Notes under the pieces: model-generated
Databases searched by the model: none
What the model was told of the DNA's origin: nothing
What the model saw: only the letters and a program-made list of their open reading frames with translations
Program-made: the position numbers and the translations under genes
From: an uncultured Bacteroidota bacterium
Lineage (GTDB): Bacteria > Bacteroidota > Bacteroidia > Flavobacteriales > Flavobacteriaceae
Assembly: GCA_903838055.1 (NCBI GenBank)
Contig: CAILWV010000082.1
Coordinates: 1 to 41,216, forward strand
Direction: 5' to 3'
DNA length: 41,216 nt
Shown here: one piece after another, positions 1 to 6,228 of the stretch
How positions within the stretch are numbered: the stretch's first letter is position 1
How the letters are laid out: each line of letters starts with the position of its first letter

Positions 1-2
1 AA

Positions 3-2048
3 ACTTTATTAAAACTTCTGGTATTAATTAGAAATCATACTTTTGGGTATGCATTTTTTCGTTTTCCTAATAAGATATTATTTCCATTTTCTTTTTTTGT
101 ATCATTAAAAAAACAAAATTTAACACGCCTAAATCAATTTCTTGTATTATTTTTTATGATTACAGGGACTACTTGGGGACAATCTTTGTTAGTTAATTTT
201 GATTCAACATATGGAAATGGAGGTAATTCTTCTAATGGAACAACTTATACTTGGGTAACTGAAAATGCAACAGCAACTGTAGCTAATTATATTATATCAA
301 CTAGCTTAAATAGAGGGTCAAGTATATTGGCATCTGGAGCACCTGCTGATAATTCAATTGGTGGTTCTGGAGGTTGGAGTGTAACAAGTACTGATGAAAC
401 TAGCTTTATTTTTGAATTTTATGCTATACCTAACTATAAGATGTCCTTAACTTCTTTAACAGGTTTTACAAGGCGATCTATTAATGGTCCTTTAACATGT
501 AATGTAGATTATTCTTTAAATGGAGGGATAACATATAATTCTTTAGGTGTAATTAATACAACATCGACAACCACTGTTGGGACTCAGTTTACTTTAACAT
601 TGTCTTCTATATCCTCATTACAAAATATTTGTCCTGGAACAAAAGTTAAAATAAGGATTAATCCTATTCCAAGTCCTAATCAAACAAATAACTGGTATTT
701 AATGAATGGTACTAATTGTTTAAGAGTAAATGGAACTTTAACTTCAATAACAACTATTCCTACATTTACACAAGCGGTAGCGGTTTGTTCAGGAGCAACG
801 ATTACAGCATTGCCTACAACATCCACTAATGGAATAGCAGGAACTTGGTCTCCTTCTATTAATAACACAACCACCACCACTTACACCTTTACACCAACAA
901 CAACTGAGTCTTGTGCTACAACTACTATGACAATTACTGTTAATCCTTTACCTAGTCAAGTTAGTGTAACACCAGCATCTGCTTCGGTTTGTGCTGGAGC
1001 AAATGCCATTTTAACAGCAAGTGGAGGAATTAGTTCTACTAATTTTTCAGGTATAATTGGAATAGGTACAGGAATTACATCTTATGGACCAAATCCTTTA
1101 AATTCATATTACGGTGGGACTAAGGTACAAATGATTTATACAGCTGCTGAATTGACAACATTAGGATTAGTTAATGGAGGAACGATAAAATCAATAGGTC
1201 TTTATATTAATAACATTAATCCTAGTGCAGCATGTACCGATTTAACAATACGTATGAAAAATACTAGTTCAACTTCATTAACAGGTTTTGAAACAGGGAC
1301 TTCATTAGTTTATGGACCATTAACATTTATTCCCTCTGCAACTGGTTGGACTAATTTTTCACTAACAACTCCTTTCGTCTGGACAGGAGGGAATGTTATA
1401 GTAGAATTTGTACAAAATTCAAATAATAAAGGTAACGGAGATGGAACAACTATAAAATATACCACAACTACTAGTAACTCTACTTATTTTTTAACGAAAG
1501 ATGACGCTGGATTTGGTATTTTAGGATTTGATTCAACTTTATTAAGTGGAGCAGCGTTTGCTTATACATCACTAAATAGGCCTAATATTAAAATTGGATA
1601 TTCAATTGATATAGCAAATCCAATTACTTGGTCACCAATTACAGGATTATATACTAATTCTAATGCTACTTCAGCATATACTGGAGCAAATACTACTACT
1701 GTATATGCAAAACCTTTAACCTCTAAAATCTATTCGGCAACGGCAACAGCAGCAACAGGCTGTACTGCAACAGGCACTTCGAATATTACAGTTAATCCAA
1801 AACCTACTGTTACAATTTTAGGGTCTTCAACTTTATGTAGTGGCAATGCAACAACTTTAACTGCAACTGGAGCAAGTAGTTATTTATGGTCAAATAGTTT
1901 AGGTATAAATCCTTCAATTAATATTAATCCAACTACCAACACGCAATATTCAGTAACCGGAACTAATTCTAATAATTGCACTAATACAGCAACTATTAAT
2001 GTAACAATAAATCAAAATCCATTAACAACCTTAATATATCATCAATAA
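3..2048 (+). CDS. Secreted Ig-like/adhesin-type surface protein, 5' end outside window
   Basis: The first ATG in frame is at 156, but the frame stays open for 51 codons back to the window edge. The codons just before 156 encode a basic then hydrophobic stretch (KKQNLTRLN, then QFLVLFFMITG, then TTWGQ) that reads as a signal peptide with a cleavage site after the Gln. No ATG, GTG or TTG occurs in frame in 3-155, so the true start is probably upstream of the window. The mature part is rich in Thr, Ser, Asn and Gly. It has an N-terminal beta-sandwich-like region, Ig-like segments with the C-x-G...L-x-A-x-G pattern, and a middle region resembling domains of flavobacterial surface proteins. There is no T9SS type A or B domain; the protein ends in PLTTLIYHQ, which resembles the tail of the next protein. 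It is the first of three co-directional genes, with 21 bp to the next. The ligand is unknown. Confidence 0.72.
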   Translation, partial: TLLKLLVLIRNHTFGYAFFRFPNKILFPFSFFVSLKKQNLTRLNQFLVLFFMITGTTWGQSLLVNFDSTYGNGGNSSNGTTYTWVTENATATVANYIISTSLNRGSSILASGAPADNSIGGSGGWSVTSTDETSFIFEFYAIPNYKMSLTSLTGFTRRSINGPLTCNVDYSLNGGITYNSLGVINTTSTTTVGTQFTLTLSSISSLQNICPGTKVKIRINPIPSPNQTNNWYLMNGTNCLRVNGTLTSITTIPTFTQAVAVCSGATITALPTTSTNGIAGTWSPSINNTTTTTYTFTPTTTESCATTTMTITVNPLPSQVSVTPASASVCAGANAILTASGGISSTNFSGIIGIGTGITSYGPNPLNSYYGGTKVQMIYTAAELTTLGLVNGGTIKSIGLYINNINPSAACTDLTIRMKNTSSTSLTGFETGTSLVYGPLTFIPSATGWTNFSLTTPFVWTGGNVIVEFVQNSNNKGNGDGTTIKYTTTTSNSTYFLTKDDAGFGILGFDSTLLSGAAFAYTSLNRPNIKIGYSIDIANPITWSPITGLYTNSNATSAYTGANTTTVYAKPLTSKIYSATATAATGCTATGTSNITVNPKPTVTILGSSTLCSGNATTLTATGASSYLWSNSLGINPSININPTTNTQYSVTGTNSNNCTNTATINVTINQNPLTTLIYHQ

Positions 2049-2069
2049 ATAAAAATTAAAATAAAAAAA

Positions 2070-3191
2070 ATGAAAACAATTATTAAAAAAAACTTCTTTT
2101 TCCTGATCTTATTACTCGGATCCTTTATGAGTATGAATTCACAGACAAATTCAGCAACTACAGAAACCTTTTGTCAAGGTACAGGTATTAGACCTTATGC
2201 AGTGGATATGCCTTCTGGAACTCCAGGTTCTACTTACACTTGGTCTGTTACAACCTCTAGTGGAAACCCAGTTCCTACTCCAATTTCTAATGGTTCTAAC
2301 GCTACAAATATTAATTGGTCTACAACTCTATCTGGTAGTTATGTAGTTCATGTAGTTGAAACTACAACTTCAACTGGGTGTGTAGCAAATGAAGTTACTT
2401 TAAATGTAGTAATTAACCCGACCCCTACAGCAACAATTATACCTGTAACAACAACTACATTTTGTACCGGAGGAAGCGTTGTATTAAATGCAAATACTGG
2501 AACCGGATTAGCCTACCAATGGAAATTAGATGGAGTAAACTATACTGGTGCAGGTGCAACTACTTCAACAATTACCGCAACAACATCTGGTGTTTATACC
2601 GTAATAGTAACAAATGCAAGTACATGTTCAGCTACTTCTTCTGGAACTACTGTAACCGTTAATCCATCCCCTACAGCAACAATTACACCTTTAACAACAA
2701 CTACATTTTGTACCGGAGGAAGTGTTGTATTAAATGCAAATACTGGAACCGGATTAACCTACCAATGGCAACTGGACGGAGTAAACTATACTGGTGCAGG
2801 TGCAACTACTTCATCAATTACCGCAACAACATCGGGTGTTTATACGGTAATAGTAACAAATACAAGTACATGTTCAGCTACTTCTTCTGGAACTACTGTA
2901 ACCGTTAACCCATCCCCTACAGCAACAATTACACCTGTAACAACAACTACCTTTTGTTCAGGAGGAAGTGTTGTATTAAATGCAAATACTGGAACTGCAT
3001 TAACCTACCAATGGAAATTAGATGGAGTAAACTATACTGGTGCAGGTGCAACTACTTCATCAATTACCGCGACAACATCGGGTGTTTATACGGTAATAGT
3101 AACAAATGCTAGTACATGTTCAGCTACTTCTTCTGGAACTACTGTGACAGTTAATCCAGCACCAACCACTTCAGCAATCTTCCACGACTAA
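2070..3191 (+). CDS. Secreted repeat protein with three near-identical Ig-like domains
   Basis: This is a 373-residue secreted protein. Residues 1-25 are a Sec signal peptide (MKTIIKKN followed by a hydrophobic core, cut near MNSQ). Residues about 30-115 form a domain with C-x-G-x4-Y-x-V-D near its start, then GSTYTW and an ETTTSTGC ending; the next protein begins with the same kind of domain. Three 82-residue Ig-like repeats follow, each with a Cys pair (FC[TS]GGS ... STCSATSS) and a YQW core. The protein ends in APTTSAIFHD without a T9SS sorting domain. It lies between two similar genes and is probably co-transcribed. I infer a cell-surface or filament-like structural role. How it is exported across the outer membrane without a recognised sorting domain is unclear. 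Confidence 0.8.
   Translation: MKTIIKKNFFFLILLLGSFMSMNSQTNSATTETFCQGTGIRPYAVDMPSGTPGSTYTWSVTTSSGNPVPTPISNGSNATNINWSTTLSGSYVVHVVETTTSTGCVANEVTLNVVINPTPTATIIPVTTTTFCTGGSVVLNANTGTGLAYQWKLDGVNYTGAGATTSTITATTSGVYTVIVTNASTCSATSSGTTVTVNPSPTATITPLTTTTFCTGGSVVLNANTGTGLTYQWQLDGVNYTGAGATTSSITATTSGVYTVIVTNTSTCSATSSGTTVTVNPSPTATITPVTTTTFCSGGSVVLNANTGTALTYQWKLDGVNYTGAGATTSSITATTSGVYTVIVTNASTCSATSSGTTVTVNPAPTTSAIFHD
2415..3152 (+). repeat. Three tandem 246-bp repeats inside a surface-protein gene
   Basis: Units begin at 2415, 2661 and 2907, each exactly 246 bp (82 codons), starting at the Asn-Pro linker before TATI. They differ at only a few positions, for example ACCGGA/TCAGGA after the first Cys codon and AAATTA/CAACTG in the middle. 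Such high nucleotide identity points to recent duplication or gene conversion, so copy number may vary between strains. Confidence 0.92.
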
Positions 3192-3214
3192 ATATTTGTT
3201 AATTGAACAATAAG

Positions 3215-4315
3215 ATGAAAAATAGAATTAATTTGTCAGCCTTGAAAACTTCAAGGCTGACATCTTTTTTCATGTTATTTATATTATTGTGTAGTCATAA
3301 TTTAACTTTTGGACAACAAACAATTTGTATTGGAAGTGTAAAGCATTATTCAGTAGATACTTCGGAAAATTCTGGATTAGGTAGTACTGGCTCTACTTAT
3401 AATTGGAATGTTATTGGTGTTTTGTTTTCAGGAACAATAACACAAACTGTAACTGGATCAACAAATACTGCAACTATTGATTGGCAACAAACACCACCTG
3501 GTATTTATACAGTTTCTGTAAGAGAAACAAATAGTAATGGTTGTTCAAGCATTCAAAATTTACAAGTTATTATTAAGCCATTACCTACAGTTCATTTAAA
3601 CGATTTAATTATTTGTACCAACCCAATAACAGGAAATTGGTTAAATCAGGGAATTCTTAATACAGGACTTTCTTCGAGTACATATAGTTTTGTTTGGCAA
3701 AAGGATGGTGTAACATTACCTAATACAACACCTTATTTAATTGTGACTCAAATTGGATTATATTCCGTTATAGTTACTAATAATAGCACAGGTTGTCAAG
3801 CTTCAGATTCAGCTACAGTAAGTGTTTCATCTGCTCCACAAGCAACAGTAACGGTTACAAATCCTTTTGATGATGTGCAAAATATTGTAGTTACAATCGT
3901 AAATGGAATAGGAAATTACGAATATTCAATTGATGGAATTAATTTTCAAGATAGCGGAAATTTTTCAGTTTCAACACCAGGTTTATACTCTGTAATTGTA
4001 AGAGATAAATATTTATGTGGATCTATTAGCTTGCCAGTATTTGCTTCTGGATATCCTAAATTCTTCACCCCTAATGGAGATGGGTTTAATGATACTTGGA
4101 ATATTATTGCCCTACCAAATTTTTCAAAATCAAAGATATTTTTATACGATAGATATGGAAAATTTATTCATCAAATAAACTCCTCAAATTATGGTTGGGA
4201 TGGTACATTAAACGGTGTGAATTTACCCGCAACAGATTATTGGTTTACTGTTGAATATTATGATATTACTAATAATTTACAAACTTTTAAATCGCATTTT
4301 TCATTAGTACGTTAG
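3215..4315 (+). CDS. Surface protein with T9SS type B (CHU_C) C-terminal sorting domain
   Basis: A TTG start at 3203 is possible, but the ATG at 3215 gives a normal long signal peptide (MKNRINLSALKTSRLTSFF, then a hydrophobic core ending LTFGQ). The first mature domain (C-I-G-S...Y-S-V-D, GSTYNW, ETNSNGC) matches the first domain of the preceding protein, and Ig-like regions follow. The last ~85 residues are a gliding-motility-associated C-terminal domain: FFTPNGDGFNDTW, then LYDRYGK, GWDG, LPATDYWFTVEY, and a terminal SHFSLVR. In this family that domain directs export by the type IX system. It is the last gene of the cluster and ends 9 bp from the convergent hutH. I infer that it may anchor or assemble with the two upstream proteins, which lack such a domain. 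Confidence 0.88.
   Translation: MKNRINLSALKTSRLTSFFMLFILLCSHNLTFGQQTICIGSVKHYSVDTSENSGLGSTGSTYNWNVIGVLFSGTITQTVTGSTNTATIDWQQTPPGIYTVSVRETNSNGCSSIQNLQVIIKPLPTVHLNDLIICTNPITGNWLNQGILNTGLSSSTYSFVWQKDGVTLPNTTPYLIVTQIGLYSVIVTNNSTGCQASDSATVSVSSAPQATVTVTNPFDDVQNIVVTIVNGIGNYEYSIDGINFQDSGNFSVSTPGLYSVIVRDKYLCGSISLPVFASGYPKFFTPNGDGFNDTWNIIALPNFSKSKIFLYDRYGKFIHQINSSNYGWDGTLNGVNLPATDYWFTVEYYDITNNLQTFKSHFSLVR
3234..3270 (+). terminator. Terminator-like hairpin inside the start of the type B surface gene
   Basis: A perfect 13-bp stem, TGTCAGCCTTGAA (3234-3246) with TTCAAGGCTGACA (3250-3262), has a 3-nt loop (AAC) and is followed by TCTTTTTT. This has the form of an intrinsic terminator. It begins 42 nt after the stop of the preceding gene but lies within codons 7-19 of this gene if the ATG at 3215 is used. 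It may limit read-through into the third gene, or stop most transcripts after the second. Confidence 0.7.
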
Positions 4316-4324
4316 TTAGATTAA

Positions 4325-5833
4325 TTAATTGAATACTTCTTCATCAATTAAAAAACTATTTAAAAACGCCACCGATTTTTCTATATCATAATGTAATATT
4401 CGGTCTTCTTTGACAAATGGAACATCTTCTCTATAGGATTTTAAAAACATTTCTATAAAATCACTTGATTGTAATGGTCTTCTAAACTCAATTGATTGCG
4501 AGGCATTCATTAATTCGATTGCTAAAATGCGTTCTAGATTTTCCATTATTCGCAAACATTTTGTTGCAGCATTTGCTCCCATTGACACATGATCTTCTTG
4601 TCCGTTACTAGAAACTATACTATCTACACTAGCTGGAGTTGCCAATTGTTTATTCTGGCTTGCAATACTTGCAGCAGTATATTGCGGAATCATGAATCCG
4701 GAATTCAATCCGGCATTGCTAACTAAAAATGCAGGCAAACCTCTCAATCCAGAGATCAATTGGTAGGTTCTTCTTTCGGATATGCTTCCTAATTCAGATA
4801 GTGCAATTGCAAGAAAATCCAATGCCATTGCTAATGGTTGTCCATGAAAATTACCACCAGAAATAATAATATCTTCTCCAATAAATATATTAGGATTATC
4901 AGTAACTGAATTAATTTCGGTCTTAAAAACTTTTTTCACATAATCTATTGTGTCCTTAGAAGCACCATGAACTTGCGGAATACATCTAAACGAATAAGGA
5001 TCTTGAACATGTGTTTTTTCTTGAGCAATAATCTCACTATCTTCAAGTAATTCCATCATTCTTTTAGCAGTTACAATCTGTCCTTTATGTGGGCGTATGT
5101 AATGAATCAATTCATTAAAAGGCTCAATTCTACCATCAAATCCTTCTAAAGAAATTGCCGAAATAACATCTGCTAAATAGGAATATTTCATTGCTTTAAG
5201 CAAGATGTAGCATCCATAAGAACTCATAAATTGAGTTCCATTTAATAATGCCAGTCCTTCTTTAGATTGTAAAACAATTGGTTGCCAATTAAATTTTTGT
5301 AATGCAATAGAGGCATGTGTTTTTTTACCTTCAAAATAAACTTCCCCTTCACCTAATAAAGGCAATGATAGATGTGCTAAAGGAGCCAAATCGCCACTAG
5401 CACCTAGAGAACCTTGATTATAAATTACTGGAAGAATGTCATTATTATAAAAATCAACTAAACGCTCTACTGTTACCAATTGAACTCCGGAATGGCCATA
5501 GCTCAAAGATTGAATTTTTAACAGCAACATAATCTTTACAATGTCATGAGGAACTTCTTCTCCTGTACCACAAGCATGCGATTTCACTAAGTTTTCTTGA
5601 AGTTGAGATAAGTTTTCATTAGAAATTATAACATTACACAATGATCCAAATCCAGTATTTATTCCGTAAATGGGTGCATCATGTGATTCCATTTTGGCAT
5701 CTAAATATTCTCTACATTTTTGAATGTTTATTTTAGCATCTTCCGATAGTCCAATTTGCTTATTTTGTGAAATTATTTCTTGTAAAGTATCTAATTGAAG
5801 TACTTCAGAACTGATATAATGTGAATTTTGCAT
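4325..5833 (-). CDS. hutH: Histidine ammonia-lyase
   Basis: The enzyme deaminates L-histidine to urocanate and ammonia, the first step of histidine degradation, in the cytoplasm. From the ATG at 5833 it is 502 residues, the normal length. The Ala-Ser-Gly triad that forms the MIO cofactor lies at about residues 145-147 in GSLGASGDLAPLAHLSLP, and the family motifs YGINTGFG and GNFHGQP are present. A TTG at 5857 would add eight residues, but it sits inside a good promoter -7 element (5855-5862), so the ATG is preferred. No other hut genes are adjacent, so the gene stands alone here. It converges on the surface-protein cluster. Confidence 0.96.
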   Translation of the reverse strand: MQNSHYISSEVLQLDTLQEIISQNKQIGLSEDAKINIQKCREYLDAKMESHDAPIYGINTGFGSLCNVIISNENLSQLQENLVKSHACGTGEEVPHDIVKIMLLLKIQSLSYGHSGVQLVTVERLVDFYNNDILPVIYNQGSLGASGDLAPLAHLSLPLLGEGEVYFEGKKTHASIALQKFNWQPIVLQSKEGLALLNGTQFMSSYGCYILLKAMKYSYLADVISAISLEGFDGRIEPFNELIHYIRPHKGQIVTAKRMMELLEDSEIIAQEKTHVQDPYSFRCIPQVHGASKDTIDYVKKVFKTEINSVTDNPNIFIGEDIIISGGNFHGQPLAMALDFLAIALSELGSISERRTYQLISGLRGLPAFLVSNAGLNSGFMIPQYTAASIASQNKQLATPASVDSIVSSNGQEDHVSMGANAATKCLRIMENLERILAIELMNASQSIEFRRPLQSSDFIEMFLKSYREDVPFVKEDRILHYDIEKSVAFLNSFLIDEEVFN

Positions 5834-5854
5834 TTTATGTTTGAAATTTGAGTT

Positions 5855-5885
5855 CAAAATTCAGCAAACAATTATTAAAATCCAA
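5855..5885 (-). promoter_or_regulatory. Promoter of hutH
   Basis: On the minus strand, TTG (5885-5883) is followed by 20 nt and GAATTTTG (5862-5855). This fits the Bacteroidota form TTG-N17-23-TAnnTTTG with one mismatch (G for T at the first position). Transcription would start near 5850, just upstream of the ATG at 5833. Confidence 0.6.
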
Positions 5886-6028
5886 CTATTTTAGCTACTA
5901 TTTTATTAGTAAATTAATAAAAAATTGACTTTAATTCTATTAATAAATACAAAAATACTTTCATTTGCTTGTAAAATTATTATATTCATAAAAACACATT
6001 TCCTACTTTTATTATTAACAAAAAATAG

Positions 6029-6036
6029 TAATTTTG
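6029..6036 (+). promoter_or_regulatory. Possible -7 element upstream of the threonine leader
   Basis: TAATTTTG matches TAnnTTTG exactly, but no TTG lies at the right distance upstream. If used, the transcript would start at or next to the ATG at 6043, making the leader peptide nearly leaderless. A promoter further upstream, in 5880-6000, is also possible. Confidence 0.35.
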
Positions 6037-6042
6037 AAATGT

Positions 6043-6150
6043 ATGTTAAACAACAAAAACATAAATTTCTCTTTATTAACAACCTCCTCAAGGGTTGCCA
6101 ATTTTGTTAGTACATACACTACAACAACTACAACCCCATTTGGGGTATAA
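6043..6150 (+). CDS. thrL: Threonine-rich leader peptide of the thr operon
   Basis: This short ORF of 35 codons begins with ATG at 6043 and ends with TAA at 6148. It ends in TYTTTTTTPFGV: seven of the eight codons from 6112 to 6135 are threonine, broken only by one Tyr. It lies 78 bp upstream of thrA, where leader peptides of amino-acid operons are found. In E. coli, thrL has an analogous Thr/Ile-rich run, and a ribosome stalled on scarce charged tRNA-Thr changes the folding of the RNA downstream. The sequence itself is not homologous to E. coli thrL. I infer the role from codon content and position. The start codon is less certain than the Thr run. Confidence 0.75.
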   Translation: MLNNKNINFSLLTTSSRVANFVSTYTTTTTTPFGV

Positions 6151-6205
6151 TTTCACATATAATCCATTCTAGGCCTTTCAAATGAAAGAATTTAAATTTA
6201 TATGT
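6092..6205 (+). promoter_or_regulatory. Candidate threonine attenuator RNA structures
   Basis: Competing pairings surround the Thr codons. GGGTTG (6092-6097) can pair with CAACCC (6131-6136). The same C run can instead pair as CCCC (6134-6137) with GGGG (6142-6145) in a tight hairpin. Further on, ACATATAA (6155-6162) can pair with TTATATGT (6198-6205), enclosing a small hairpin CTTTC-AAAT-GAAAG (6175-6188). No classic U-tract terminator is obvious, so whether control is by termination or by masking the thrA start at 6229 is open. Confidence 0.5.
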
Positions 6206-6228
6206 AATTTCAAAATAAAAAAAATATA

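Noticed and set aside
2462..2908. Two similar 66-residue ORFs, 246 bp apart
   Set aside because: They are out-of-frame shadows of the tandem Ig-like repeats; their similarity only reflects the repeated DNA.
2415..3152. Direct repeats as a CRISPR array
   Set aside because: The units are 246 bp, contiguous, in frame and code for Ig-like domains; there are no short repeats with unique spacers.
5925..6110. Open frame upstream of thrA on the + strand
   Set aside because: Its only ATG near the promoter (6039) gives a short peptide without Thr codons, and it overlaps the Thr-rich leader in another frame. The leader frame explains the region better.
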